Source of the DNA: Microbacterium testaceum StLB037
GTDB taxonomy: Bacteria; Actinomycetota; Actinomycetes; Actinomycetales; Microbacteriaceae
Assembly: GCF_000202635.1 (NCBI RefSeq)
Contig: NC_015125.1
Coordinates: forward strand, 1,860,001 to 1,924,000
Length of the DNA stretch: 64,000 bases
Direction of reading: 5' to 3'
Below the pieces are notes generated by a model that saw only the letters and a list, made by a program, of their open reading frames with translations, searched no databases and was not told the DNA's origin. This document shows, in pieces, positions 50,139 through 58,985 of this stretch. A program made the position numbers and the translations under genes. Position 1 is the first letter of the stretch. Every line of letters begins with the position of its first letter.

Positions 50139-50519
50139 ATGTTCGATCCCGCCGGTGCCTTCTCAGGCTTCGCCGTCGACGACCTCGACGCCGCGCACCG
50201 CTTCTACGCCGAAGCCCTCGGCCTCACCGTCGAGGTGTTCGCCGACACGGGCTTCCTCTCGCTGCAGCTCGGTTCGGGTGGGAGCGTACTCGTCTACGGC
50301 AAGCCGCATCACGAGCCGGCGTCGTTCACGGTCCTGAACTTCCCCGTCGCCGACGTCGAGGCGGCCGTCGACGACCTGCGGTCGCGCGGCGTCGAGACGA
50401 AGATCTACGACGACGCGGACTTCCCGACCGACTCGCGCGGGATCATGCGCGAGGGCGGGCCGTTGATCGCATGGTTCCGCGACCCGGCGGGCAACGTCCT
50501 CGCCGTCCTCGAGGAGTGA
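50139..50519 (+). CDS. VOC (glyoxalase/bleomycin-resistance) family protein
   Basis: 126 residues forming one VOC module: FSGFAVDDLDAAHRFYAEALGL, LVYGKPHHEP, FPVADVEAAVDDLRSRGV and WFRDPAGNVLAVLEE, the last containing the usual DPxGN signature. Some metal-ligand positions (His/Glu) are kept, but the substrate is unknown. GAAGGAGAA precedes the ATG. Confidence 0.88.
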   Translation: MFDPAGAFSGFAVDDLDAAHRFYAEALGLTVEVFADTGFLSLQLGSGGSVLVYGKPHHEPASFTVLNFPVADVEAAVDDLRSRGVETKIYDDADFPTDSRGIMREGGPLIAWFRDPAGNVLAVLEE

Positions 50520-50526
50520 GGCCGTC

Positions 50527-51684
50527 TCAACCCGTGGCGCGAAGGTTCGTGCCGTTCGCGTCGAGGCGGAAGAACGCGTCGCGATAGTCGTCGCGCAGGC
50601 CGAACGACATCTCGGGGACTCCGACGTTCCGGATGAACGTCGGGCTCTGGACATCGTCGTCGGTGGCGCGCTCGATCAAGGCCGTGGCCCCGTCGGTGGG
50701 CAGCCCGCTCTGGGCCGATGCCTCCTCCATCGCGGGCCAGAGCCGGTCAAGGGCGACGTCCGACCACGAGAACTGCTCCTCGGGGAGCTCGGGCTGGCTG
50801 TGGGCGGCGCCGTCGTGGCTCACGACCCCGCCGCGGTAGGCCCACTCGTCGGTCTCCACGGCACCGACGCGGATCGGGGCGTCGACGATGACGGCATCCG
50901 GGATCACGGTGATCGACACCACCCGGTCGTGTCCGATCGCCTCCTGGAGCGCTCGCTCCGCGGTCGCGAGCGCGTCGGGGTGGCGCATGTCGACGCTCAA
51001 CCGGCCGTCCGACCACGCGTCGAGGGTCAGCCCGGCCGCCTCGCGGAAGGGCAGCACGACCACGGCACCCGCGAGCACGGCGACGAGGGCGAACAGGGCC
51101 AGACGCAGCGGTCGTCCGCGGCGGCCGATGCCGATCAGCGGTCCACGGCGGCGCCCCTTCTCGATACGCGTCCCGGGCGGAATCGGTCGCACCTCGACCT
51201 CGGAACGCGGCGGGACGACGAGGCGGTCGATCTCGGCGGGTGAGAGCTCCCCGTCGGCGAAGGCGATCTCCGGCCCGCCTTCGATGAGGATCGCGACATC
51301 GCGCTCGAGGCCCGCCTGGTACGCCGCCAATTCGGTCAGAGGCACGAGCTTGCGGATCGTCGTCGCCCATGCCTCACCGGTGAGGGCGATGACCGTGACG
51401 TCGATGTCGCACACGGGCTGCTCGTTGATGAAGGTGCCGGTCTGGCGCACCGAGTCGACGCGCGCACGTCCGAGGCGCCGGGCGTCACGAGCGTCCTGGA
51501 CCGCCGCGGGCGACGGTAGCGAGGCGGCGAGTCCCCCGGCCAGTCGCGTGATGGTGGTGGCGGCGATGCAGACCCCGATCGCGATGCCGAAGATGAGCAT
51601 CCCCGGGTCCGGATTCCCCAGCAGCGAGACGACGAGACCGCCGATCGCTGCCCCCAACGCGGCGAAAGCAAGAAGGCGAAGCAC
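50527..51684 (-). CDS. multi-pass membrane protein of unknown function
   Basis: 385 residues. Two membrane segments at the start (LLAFAALGAAIGGLVVSLL and MLIFGIAIGVCIAATTI), a cytoplasmic domain with ARVDSVRQTGTFINEQPVCDIDVTV, which resembles the short beta repeat of DUF3592-like proteins, then a third segment near 195 (ALFALVAVLAGAVVVLPF) and a long outside domain. TAGGCT ends 6 nt before the GTG at 51684. Function unknown. Confidence 0.78.
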   Translation of the reverse strand: MLRLLAFAALGAAIGGLVVSLLGNPDPGMLIFGIAIGVCIAATTITRLAGGLAASLPSPAAVQDARDARRLGRARVDSVRQTGTFINEQPVCDIDVTVIALTGEAWATTIRKLVPLTELAAYQAGLERDVAILIEGGPEIAFADGELSPAEIDRLVVPPRSEVEVRPIPPGTRIEKGRRRGPLIGIGRRGRPLRLALFALVAVLAGAVVVLPFREAAGLTLDAWSDGRLSVDMRHPDALATAERALQEAIGHDRVVSITVIPDAVIVDAPIRVGAVETDEWAYRGGVVSHDGAAHSQPELPEEQFSWSDVALDRLWPAMEEASAQSGLPTDGATALIERATDDDVQSPTFIRNVGVPEMSFGLRDDYRDAFFRLDANGTNLRATG

Positions 51685-51723
51685 CGAAAAAGCCTAATCG
51701 CCCCGGGGGAACGCGACGAAAAG

Positions 51724-51757
51724 GGGGAGGGATGCCGAAGCCGTGGCATCCCTCCCC
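51724..51757. terminator. hairpin upstream of the ABC-2 region
   Basis: A 13-bp perfect stem GGGGAGGGATGCC / GGCATCCCTCCCC with an 8-nt loop, ahead of the TGAGCCTGTCG array. It could end transcription from the permease gene on the minus strand. Confidence 0.65.
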
Positions 51758-51778
51758 GTTCCCGCCCCGCGGGGTCGA

Positions 51779-51934
51779 GGTCCCTGAGCCTGTCGGGGTC
51801 CTGAGCCTGTCGGGGTCCCTGAGCCTGTCGGGGTCCCTGAGCCTGTTGAGGTCCCTGAGCCTGTCGAGGTCCGTGAGCCTGTTGAGGTCCCTGAGCCTGT
51901 CGAAGGGACCGGAGGCTTCGACAGGCTCAGCCAC
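51779..51934. repeat. 18-bp tandem array plus palindrome, TGAGCCTGTCG family
   Basis: Seven units of GGTCCCTGAGCCTGTCGG (one of 17 bp). The last extends to the full palindrome ending in GAAGGGACC (51886-51910). An inverted GGCTTCGACAGGCTCAGCCAC copy follows. It shows the dispersed palindrome turning into a tandem array. Confidence 0.85.
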
Positions 51935-51986
51935 CTCTGCCGCCGCGCCGGGCGGCTCAGCCACCTCCGCCGCCGCGCCCGGCCGC

Positions 51987-53111
51987 TCAGCCCTTCAGCG
52001 CCTCCGCGAGCTTCACGCGCGCCCCCATCCGCAGCAGCGAGTTCCGGTAGATGCGCGAGCCGATGCCGATCGCGACGACGCACGAGGCGATCAGGACCAG
52101 GAGCGACAGCACCGGCTCCCACCACTGGGCGTCGCCGAGGTACATGCGCAGCGGCATCCCCACCGGCGCCGAGAACGGCACGTACGACATGATCGTCAGC
52201 ACGACGGGGTTGTCGTTGAAGAAGATCACGAGGAAGTACGGCGCCATGATCAGCATCGTGATCGGGGTGGTCGTGGCGCCGATGTCCTCCTGGCGCGAGA
52301 CCATCGCCGCCGCGGCGGCGAACAGCGACGCGAGCAGCACGAAGCCGAACAGGAAGAAGATCGCGAACCAGGCGATCGGGGCGCCGAGGGCGCTCAGCAC
52401 CCCGGCCTGATCCGTCACGGCCAGCCCGATCACCGCGACCGCGGCGAGCAGCACGATCTGCGCCATCGCGAGCACCGTGTTGCCGAGCACCTTGCCGGCC
52501 AGGAGCGCGCGCACCGGGATCGCCGAGATGAGGATCTCGACCACGCGCGTCTGCTTCTCCTCCACCACGCTCTGCGCGATGGTGCCGCCGAACGTCGACG
52601 CGGCGATGAGGAACACGAGCCCGAAGGCGAGGGCGATGAAGTAGCGCAGCGCGCTCGCCGCGCCAGCTCCCGGCTCGAGCTCCTGCACGGGCGGGGTCTC
52701 GCTGAGCATCTGCAGAAGCGTCGAGGGAACGTTGTCTTTCACCACGACGGTGTAGTCGAAGGCGGCATCCGAGGATCCCGAGACCAGGGCGGCATCCACC
52801 GTCCCGTCCTCGACGAGGGCCTTGGCGGCGTCGTCGCTGTCGGCGACGGTGACCTCGAGACCGTCGAGACCGGACACGGCCTGCTGCGTCTGCGCGGTCA
52901 CGGCGACGGGGGTTCCGCTTCCCGAGAGGTTGTTCGCGGCGAAACCGCCCCAGACGACCGAGGCGAGGGCCGCCAGGACGAGGATCACCGTCGAGATGAC
53001 GAACGCCTTGCTGCGCAGCTTCGAGCCGATCTCGCGCTCGGCGACGAGCCAGATGCTCTGCAGATCGCTGGGGGCGCGGTGCGCTGTCTGGTTCCGCTGT
53101 GCGGTGCTCAC
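51987..53111 (-). CDS. ABC-2 type permease (NatB-like)
   Basis: 374 residues. A cytoplasmic start (SIWLVAEREIGSKLRSKAFV), one membrane segment, a large outside domain (about 60-165), then five further segments, with the conserved VVEEKQTRVVEILISAIPVR coupling region. This is the NatB/YhaP-type layout. GTG at 53111 overlaps the stop of the ATPase gene as GTGA. With its ATPase it would export a substrate such as Na+, a peptide or an antibiotic, controlled by the nearby two-component system (inference). Confidence 0.9.
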   Translation of the reverse strand: MSTAQRNQTAHRAPSDLQSIWLVAEREIGSKLRSKAFVISTVILVLAALASVVWGGFAANNLSGSGTPVAVTAQTQQAVSGLDGLEVTVADSDDAAKALVEDGTVDAALVSGSSDAAFDYTVVVKDNVPSTLLQMLSETPPVQELEPGAGAASALRYFIALAFGLVFLIAASTFGGTIAQSVVEEKQTRVVEILISAIPVRALLAGKVLGNTVLAMAQIVLLAAVAVIGLAVTDQAGVLSALGAPIAWFAIFFLFGFVLLASLFAAAAAMVSRQEDIGATTTPITMLIMAPYFLVIFFNDNPVVLTIMSYVPFSAPVGMPLRMYLGDAQWWEPVLSLLVLIASCVVAIGIGSRIYRNSLLRMGARVKLAEALKG

Positions 53112-53992
53112 TGGATGACCTCCTTGAAGATCTCGGCGAGGGTCGGTCTCTGGGGGGCGAAGCTGACGACGTCGCCGCGAGAGACGGCGCCCCGCAGCAC
53201 GCGCTGCGCCGAGGCGTCGTCGTCGGCGTCGAACAGGGCGTAGCCGCCGTCGAAGTCGAGCACGGTCACGCCCGGCTCGTCGCGGAGCCACCCGGCATCG
53301 CCGCGCGAGACCAGCTCGTAGCGGTGGGTGGCGTGCTCGGCCCGCAGCGCGTCGCGGGTCCCGGCCGCGCGGATCGTCCCGCCCGCGATGATGACGAGGT
53401 CATCGCACAGGCGCTCGACGACGTCGAGCTGATGCGACGAGAACAGCACGGCGGCGCCCGAGGCCGCCTTCTCCTGCAGCACTCCGGCGACGACGTCGAC
53501 CGCAAGCGGGTCGAGGCCCGAGAACGGCTCGTCGAGGATGAGCACGTCGGGTTCGTGGACGAGGGATGCCGCGATCTGCGCGCGCTGCTGATTGCCGAGC
53601 GAGAGCGTCTCGACGAGGTCGCCGAGGCGCTCGCCGAGTCCGAGGCGCTCGAGCAGCGCGGTCGCCTTCGCGGTGGCCTCGGCCTTGCCGAAGCCGTGCA
53701 GCCGCGCGAGGTAGGCGATGTGCTCGGCGACCTTCATCTTCGGGTACAGCCCGCGCTCCTCGGGCATGTAGCCGAAGCGGCGGCGGTCGCCCGTGGTCAC
53801 GGGAGAGCCGTTGAGCTCGACCGATCCGGCGTCCTTCGCGAGCACGCCCAGGGCGATGCGCATGGTGGTGGTCTTGCCGGCGCCGTTGCCGCCGACGAAG
53901 CCCGTCAGCCGGCCGGGGGCGACGGTGAAGCTCACGTCGTCGAGCACGCGGCGGCCGCCGTAGCTCTTGGTGATGCCGTTCAGATCGAGCAC
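53108..53992 (-). CDS. ABC transporter ATP-binding protein (NatA-like)
   Basis: 294 residues. Walker A is GGNGAGKTT near 34, the signature is LSLGNQQRAQIAASL (the NQQ form typical of NatA-type proteins), Walker B VLILDEPFSGLDP and the H-loop FSSHQLDVVERL. A C-terminal beta part (about 220-290) is specific to the family. Translationally coupled to the permease. Between it and the upstream response regulator, 274 bp carry a TGAGCCTGTCGAAG repeat cluster. Confidence 0.93.
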   Translation of the reverse strand: MLDLNGITKSYGGRRVLDDVSFTVAPGRLTGFVGGNGAGKTTTMRIALGVLAKDAGSVELNGSPVTTGDRRRFGYMPEERGLYPKMKVAEHIAYLARLHGFGKAEATAKATALLERLGLGERLGDLVETLSLGNQQRAQIAASLVHEPDVLILDEPFSGLDPLAVDVVAGVLQEKAASGAAVLFSSHQLDVVERLCDDLVIIAGGTIRAAGTRDALRAEHATHRYELVSRGDAGWLRDEPGVTVLDFDGGYALFDADDDASAQRVLRGAVSRGDVVSFAPQRPTLAEIFKEVIQ

Positions 53993-54099
53993 GGTGCATC
54001 CCTTCTTCTCAGTACCTCCACGCTAGGGAGGGAGGGGTGCCCGCACCTCCGCCCGCGGTGGGGTTGTGCCCCTCCCCCCTGAGGAGGAGACCCGTGAGG

Positions 54100-54258
54100 T
54101 TCCTGAGCTCGTCTCCGCGGTCCCTGAGCCTGTCGAAGGGACCGCTCGCGTGCTTCCGGTGGCTTCGACGGGTTCAGCCACCTCGCGTCGAGGTTCCTGG
54201 GCTCGTCCCCGAGGTTCCTGAGCTCGTCCCCAAGGTTCCTGAGCCTGTCGAAGGGACC
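54100..54258. repeat. dispersed TGAGCCTGTCGAAGGGACC cluster
   Basis: Two full palindromes (about 54119-54142 and 54234-54258), partial GAGGTTCCTGAGCTCGTCCCC units and one inverted GGCTTCGACGGGTTCAGCC copy, between the ABC and the two-component genes. Confidence 0.8.
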
Positions 54259-54266
54259 GGTCGCGC

Positions 54267-54935
54267 TCAGGCCAGTCCGTGCCGGTGCGCGAGCACCACG
54301 GCCTGCACGCGGTCGCGCGCGCCGAGCTTCTGCAGCACGTTCGACACGTGCGTCTTCACGGTCGCCTCGCCGATGAACAGCCGCGCGGCGATCTCGGCGT
54401 TGCTCAGCGCCTCGGCGACGAGCTTCAGCACCTCCGACTCCCGCTCGGTGAGCGGCTCCGCGAGCGACAGAGGGGGACGAACGGATGCCGCGGGCTCGGG
54501 CGCTCCTCCCGACGCGAAGCGCGCGATGACGCGGCGGGTGACCTCCGGCGCGAGCAGGGCGTCTCCTGCCCCGACGATGCGCACCGCGGAGACGAGTTCC
54601 TCCGGTCCCGCGTTCTTCAGGAGGAACCCGCTCGCCCCGGCGGACAGGGCGGCGAAGAGGTAGTCGTCGCGGTCGAACGTCGTGACGATGAGGATCGCGG
54701 CATCCGAGTCGGGGTCCGCCGTCAGCAGCCGCGTCGCCTCCAACCCGTCCATGTCGGGCATCTGCACGTCCATGCAGATCACATCCGGGCGGAGCTCCGC
54801 CGCGGCGGAGATCGCTTCGCGGCCCGTGGCGGCCTCTCCGACCACCGTGATGTCGTCTTCGAGCGAGAGGATCGTGCGGAAGCCCGCGCGCATCATCGCG
54901 TGATCGTCGACCAGCAGGACACGCAGCTCAGACAT
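54267..54935 (-). CDS. NarL/LuxR-type response regulator
   Basis: 222 residues. The receiver domain has Asp10-Asp11 (LLVDDHAMMR), the phospho-acceptor Asp in VICMDVQMPDMDGLE, and Lys in LLKNAGPEE. The LuxR helix-turn-helix reads LTERESEVLKLVAEALSNAEIAARLFIGEATVKTHVSNVLQKL. ATG at 54935 overlaps the kinase gene end by 8 bp, so the two are coupled. It likely regulates the adjacent ABC-2 genes. Confidence 0.95.
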   Translation of the reverse strand: MSELRVLLVDDHAMMRAGFRTILSLEDDITVVGEAATGREAISAAAELRPDVICMDVQMPDMDGLEATRLLTADPDSDAAILIVTTFDRDDYLFAALSAGASGFLLKNAGPEELVSAVRIVGAGDALLAPEVTRRVIARFASGGAPEPAASVRPPLSLAEPLTERESEVLKLVAEALSNAEIAARLFIGEATVKTHVSNVLQKLGARDRVQAVVLAHRHGLA

Positions 54936-56187
54936 GGGCGACCTCGCTCTCGGTCGCGGGCACGCGGACACGCACGAGGTAACCGCCCCGGGAGCGCGGG
55001 CCGATCTCGATCGTGCCGCCCGACACGGCCGCACGTTCGCGCATGCCGAGCTGGCCGAGTCCCGGCGTCGTCGAACCGGAGCGTCCGGTGTTCGCGACCT
55101 CGAGCTCGATGGCATCCGTGTCGAAGCGGAGCCGCACATCGGCCGTGGCGTGGGGGCCGGCGTGCCGGCGCGCGTTCGTGAGCGCCTCCTGGGCGATGCG
55201 GTACAGGTTCACCTGCACGAGGGGAGGCGGGTCCTGCGCCGGTTCGCCGATCACGGTGAAGGTGGTGGGAAGGCCCGCGGCGGAGGCCTCGTCGACGAGC
55301 GCCGCGATCGAGGTCAACCCGTGCGTGGTCGGCGCGGTGTCGGGGCCGCTGTCGCTGCCGGGCGCGCGTAGCGTCTCGAGCAGTTGCCGCAGCTCGTGGA
55401 GGGACGTCCGAGCGGAGCCCTCGATGCCCGACAGCACCTCGCGCGCCTTCTCGGGGTCCTTCGTCAGAACGGCACGGGCGACCCCGGCCTGCACCCCCAT
55501 GAGCGACACGTGGTGGGCCACGACGTCGTGCAGTTCACGGGCGATGCGCACGCGGTCGAGAGCGACGGCTTGGGCCGCGGTCACTTCGCGCTCGGACTCG
55601 AGCTCCGCGGTGCGCTCTTCGAGGGCCGCGCGCTCGCGCATCTGCTGGTACGAGCGGTCGCCGAAGTAGTAGGCGCCCCCGAAGAACAGGGCGTTCACGC
55701 CGATGGTGAGCAGTTGGTACGCCACGAAGGGGGAGAACGATCCCGCCCGGGAGAAGGCCCCCTCGACCTCTTCACCGACGGGGAGGGTGGCCTGCTGGAA
55801 CATGACGACGAACAACCACGCGAACATGCCCACGATGAGGGCGATGCGCACGATGGTCGCGCGTCGCCGGTTGGTCTCCCATGCGCCGACCGTGTAGAGC
55901 GCGATGAACATCGCGATGTTGCCGGCGTAGAGCTCGGGGATGCGGAAGGTCACGGCGAGGAAGTACGCGAAGGTCACGATGACCGCCGCCACCGACGGCC
56001 ACCGTCGGCGGAACGCCAGCGGGATCGCGAGCACAGCGACGTAGCCGAGCGCCACGGCGAGAGAGCCCTGCTGGTCACCGTAGATGCCCGAAATCGACGA
56101 CAGCACCGCGCTCAGCCCGCCGCCGAGGAACAGCACGACCGCGAGCACGATGTCGTTCCGCTGTTGCGCGCGCGTGAGTCGTGGCAT
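54928..56187 (-). CDS. DesK/NarX-like sensor histidine kinase
   Basis: 419 residues. Five or six membrane segments (about 12-190), a coiled coil, then HisKA_3 with the phospho-accepting His220 (IARELHDVVAHHVSLMGVQAG) and the ATPase domain (NLYRIAQEALTNARRHAG and GLGQLGMRERAAVSGG). No extra sensor domain, so it probably senses the membrane or a drug acting there. TAGCGT ends 6 nt before the ATG, while GGAGGG touches the ATG with no room for a Shine-Dalgarno, which supports a leaderless message. Confidence 0.94.
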   Translation of the reverse strand: MPRLTRAQQRNDIVLAVVLFLGGGLSAVLSSISGIYGDQQGSLAVALGYVAVLAIPLAFRRRWPSVAAVIVTFAYFLAVTFRIPELYAGNIAMFIALYTVGAWETNRRRATIVRIALIVGMFAWLFVVMFQQATLPVGEEVEGAFSRAGSFSPFVAYQLLTIGVNALFFGGAYYFGDRSYQQMRERAALEERTAELESEREVTAAQAVALDRVRIARELHDVVAHHVSLMGVQAGVARAVLTKDPEKAREVLSGIEGSARTSLHELRQLLETLRAPGSDSGPDTAPTTHGLTSIAALVDEASAAGLPTTFTVIGEPAQDPPPLVQVNLYRIAQEALTNARRHAGPHATADVRLRFDTDAIELEVANTGRSGSTTPGLGQLGMRERAAVSGGTIEIGPRSRGGYLVRVRVPATESEVAHV

Positions 56188-56330
56188 CCCTCCACGCTAG
56201 AGCCGACCGCCGACACCTGCATCCCCCGCGCGACGGAGTCAAGAGCAGGGGGAATACAGCTTCGGCGGGAAGGCTTGCACGAGAACGAACCCGGGCGCTC
56301 GGCGCCCCCGTCATCCCAGAGAGGATCACC

Positions 56331-56903
56331 GTGACCGACTACACGATCGGCTACATCGTCGGAAGCATCTCCAGCACCTCGATCAACCGCCGTCTGGCGA
56401 AGGCCCTCGAGAAGGTCGCTCCCGAGGGAGTGACGCTCAAGGAGATCCCGATCAAGGACCTCCCCTTCTACTCGCCCGACTACGACGGGAACTTCCCCGA
56501 GGTCGCGAAGGACTTCAAGAAGGCGATCGAGGATGCCGACGGCGTCTTCGTCGTGACCCCCGAGTACAGCCGCTCGATCCCCGGCGTGCTGAAGAACGCG
56601 CTCGACTGGTCGGCGCGCCCCTACGGCGAGGCGTCGTTCAACGACAAGCCGACCGCCGTGATCGGCACCTCGCAGGGCGGCATCGCCACCGCCGCGGGCC
56701 AGCAGCACCTGCGCGCGGTGCTCCTGCACTACAACGCCCTCGTCCTCGGCCAGCCCGAGGGGTACATCCAGTCGACCCCCGGGCTCTTCGAAGAAGACGG
56801 CACCGTCACCGACGAGGGAACCGCCGCGTTCCTCCGCTCGATCATCGAGGCGCTCGTGACGCTCATCCAGCGCACCGCTCCCGCCGAGGTCCCCGCGGTC
56901 TGA
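56331..56903 (+). CDS. NADPH-dependent FMN reductase family protein
   Basis: 190 residues. The flavodoxin-like fold is seen in IGYIVGSISSTSINRRLAKAL (FMN phosphate loop), VFVVTPEYSRSIPGVLKNALDW (the PEYN-type motif) and KPTAVIGTSQGGIATAAGQQHLR. These enzymes reduce FMN, quinones, azo dyes or chromate. AGAGAGGA precedes the GTG at 56331. Confidence 0.92.
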   Translation: MTDYTIGYIVGSISSTSINRRLAKALEKVAPEGVTLKEIPIKDLPFYSPDYDGNFPEVAKDFKKAIEDADGVFVVTPEYSRSIPGVLKNALDWSARPYGEASFNDKPTAVIGTSQGGIATAAGQQHLRAVLLHYNALVLGQPEGYIQSTPGLFEEDGTVTDEGTAAFLRSIIEALVTLIQRTAPAEVPAV

Positions 56904-56991
56904 GGCGCGGTCACGGCGGGGTCGGGGTTTCGTCCCGGCCCCGCCGTACCTGCCGCTGTGCGTCGGCACGACTCGGACCGCGCCACCCCGA

Positions 56992-57069
56992 GGTCCCTGA
57001 GCTTGTCGAAGGGACCGGGACCAGCCGTGATCACGCCATCCCGAGGTACCTGAGCCAGTCGAAGGGACC
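56992..57069. repeat. two TGAGCxxGTCGAAGGGACC palindromes
   Basis: Copies at 56992-57016 and 57046-57069 between the convergent reductase and ECF42 genes. The second has GAGCCAGTCG in place of GAGCTTGTCG. Confidence 0.8.
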
Positions 57070-57088
57070 GGGACCAGCCGAGACCGGG

Positions 57089-58333
57089 TCAGCGGCGCAG
57101 TGCCTCGGCCTTCCGCCGCAGGAGCGCCGCCTCACGCTCGTTGCGGCTGCGGTCTGCGGCCTCGAGCAGTTCCGCGCGCGCCTCGCGCGTGCGCCCCAAG
57201 CGTGAAAGCAGCTCCCCCCGCACCGACGGGATGAGGTGCGAGCCTTTCAGCGCTCCGCTCGCCGCGAGCCCGTCGACGATCGCGAGAGCCCCGAGGGGAC
57301 CGGATGCCATCGACACCGCGACCGCGCGATTGAGCTCGACCACGGGACTCGGGGCGATGCGGCCGAGCATCTCGTACAGCAGCACGATGCGGTCCCAGTC
57401 GGTCGCGTCGACGCTGGCAGCCTGGGCGTGACACAAGGCGATGGCCGCCTGCAGCTGATACGGGCCGCGCCCGCGGCCGAGGGCGTCGGCGCGCTCCAGC
57501 AGGGCCGCACCGCGGGCGATCGCCGAGCGATCCCACCGCCGGCGGTCCTGGTCGGCCAGGAGCACGGCATCCCCGTTCGCATCGACGCGGGCGGCGAAGC
57601 GTGAGGCCTGCAGCTCCATAAGCGCGGAGAGCCCCAGGGCCTCGGGCTCGCGGGGCAGCAGCCGGTTGAGCACGCGACCGAGACGCACGGCCTCGTGCGC
57701 GAGTTCCGTGCGCAGGACGGCGCCGCCGGCGCTCGCCGCGTAGCCCTCGGTGAAGACGAGATAGACCACGCTGAGCACCGCCCCGACGCGCGCCGGCCAC
57801 TCCGACGGATCGGGGACGGTGAACGGCACGCGCGCCGCCGACAGCGCCTTCTTCGCGCGCACGATCCGCTGCTGCATCGTGGGGACGGGCACGAGGAAGA
57901 GCCGCGCGATCGCGTCGGTTTCGAGACCGCCCACGACCTTCAGCGTCATGGCCACCTGCGCCTCGCGGGCGAGGACCGGATGGCACGCCGTGAACACCAG
58001 GCGCAGCACGTCGTCGTCGATCGGCTGCCACTCGGCATCCGTGATCTCGTCCAGGTCCGCACCCATGAGCCGGTACTTCTCATCGAGGTTCCGCTGTCGC
58101 CTCCACCCGTCGATAGCCCGGCGCTTGGCGACCGCGGTGAGCCACGCGCCGGGGTTGTTCGGCACGCCGTCGCGGGGCCACTGCACGAGCGCTTCGGCCA
58201 CGGCATCCTGAGCGAGGTCCTCGGCGGTCGGAAGGTCGCCGACCACGCGCGCGAGCGTCGCGACGATCCGGGCGCCCTCGATGCGCCAGATCGCCGCGAC
58301 GCGTCGCGCGATGTCGTGGTCGGAGCTCGTCAT
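57089..58333 (-). CDS. ECF42-type sigma factor with C-terminal TPR-like extension
   Basis: 414 residues. Region 2 (ARIVATLARVVGDLPTAEDLAQDAVAEALVQWPRDGVP, NPGAWLTAVAKRRAIDGWRR) and region 4 (LRLVFTACHPVLAREAQVAMTLKVVGGLETDAIARLFLV) occupy the first 165 residues. The following 250 residues form the helical TPR-like extension of ECF42 (EGYAASAGGAVLRTELAHEAVRLGRVL and beyond). ECF42 members have no anti-sigma factor and are encoded with DGPF/YCII proteins, as here. ATG at 58333, 46 bp after the DGPF gene. Likely expressed from the TGTCGA-N17-CGAC promoter upstream. Confidence 0.92.
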   Translation of the reverse strand: MTSSDHDIARRVAAIWRIEGARIVATLARVVGDLPTAEDLAQDAVAEALVQWPRDGVPNNPGAWLTAVAKRRAIDGWRRQRNLDEKYRLMGADLDEITDAEWQPIDDDVLRLVFTACHPVLAREAQVAMTLKVVGGLETDAIARLFLVPVPTMQQRIVRAKKALSAARVPFTVPDPSEWPARVGAVLSVVYLVFTEGYAASAGGAVLRTELAHEAVRLGRVLNRLLPREPEALGLSALMELQASRFAARVDANGDAVLLADQDRRRWDRSAIARGAALLERADALGRGRGPYQLQAAIALCHAQAASVDATDWDRIVLLYEMLGRIAPSPVVELNRAVAVSMASGPLGALAIVDGLAASGALKGSHLIPSVRGELLSRLGRTREARAELLEAADRSRNEREAALLRRKAEALRR

Positions 58334-58379
58334 CCGGTGCCCGCCGCTCCCGCCGCTGTGCCGCGTGACCGCGCGAGGG

Positions 58380-58808
58380 TCACCGCGAGGCCTGCTCCTC
58401 GCGCCAGCCCTCCTCCTTCTGGATGTACTCGTTGTCGGCGAACGCCGCGAAGTCGGTCTCGTCGGTCACCCGACGCACCTCGAGCTTGTTGCCCGCGATC
58501 AGAGGCGCGCGCCGCGCCCACTCGACGGCCTCTTCTTTCGTCGACACCTCGATGATCCAGAAGCCGTTGAACAGCTCGTGGGTCTCGCCGTAGGGGCCGT
58601 CGGTGACGACCGGCTCCTCACCGCCGAACTCGACGACGAAGTTCTGGCTCATGTCCTCGGCCAGGCCGTCGCCGGCGACGAGTACGCCCGCGTTCACCAT
58701 GGACTCGTTGTACGCGCCCATCTCGTTGATGACCTGCTCGAACGGGATCTTCTTGTACGCCGCGTACGCCTCGTCGGTGCCGCGCATGATCAGCATGTAC
58801 TTCGTCAT
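58380..58808 (-). CDS. DGPF-motif YCII-related protein, ECF42 partner
   Basis: 142 residues. YCII fold: KYMLIMRGTDEAYAAYKK, NAGVLVAGDGLAED, the DGPF-type motif as VTDGPYGETHEL, and GFWIIEVSTKEEAVEWARR. These proteins are fixed neighbours and targets of ECF42 sigma factors; their reaction is unknown. An AGAGAAGAGA purine run serves as ribosome site. Confidence 0.93.
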   Translation of the reverse strand: MTKYMLIMRGTDEAYAAYKKIPFEQVINEMGAYNESMVNAGVLVAGDGLAEDMSQNFVVEFGGEEPVVTDGPYGETHELFNGFWIIEVSTKEEAVEWARRAPLIAGNKLEVRRVTDETDFAAFADNEYIQKEEGWREEQASR

Positions 58809-58860
58809 GGTCTCTTCTCTTCTCTGCTCCGAGGGGTGCGAGTGCCTGCCCCTACTATCG

Positions 58861-58888
58861 CGTCGAACGGGCTGTGGCGGAATCGACA
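58861..58888 (-). promoter_or_regulatory. ECF42-type promoter (autoregulated)
   Basis: On the minus strand TGTCGA (58888-58883), a 17-bp spacer and CGACG (58865-58861). TGTCGA and CGA are the elements I recall for ECF42 promoters. It stands about 50 bp before the DGPF gene. Confidence 0.72.
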
Positions 58889-58914
58889 GGCTCCCGAAAA
58901 ATTTCGGAGCCTGT
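58886..58914. promoter_or_regulatory. palindrome overlapping the ECF42 -35 element
   Basis: Arms ACAGGCTCC (58886-58894) and GGAGCCTGT (58906-58914) pair perfectly, with CGAAA/TTTCG inside. It touches the TGTCGA hexamer, so it may be an operator that modulates this promoter; it could also act as a weak terminator. Confidence 0.55.
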
Positions 58915-58930
58915 GTGTGGTCGGTTCACC

Positions 58931-58985
58931 AGAATCGGACGGATGCAACGGATTCGGATGCCGCGGGGGTGTGCGTCCGATTCCG
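58931..58985. repeat. four-core repeat element Q8 (core ATCGGA)
   Basis: AATCGGACG (58933-58941) pairs with CGTCCGATT (58974-58982), with a further GATTCGGATG copy between them. Shares its core with Q9, 120 bp on. Confidence 0.58.
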
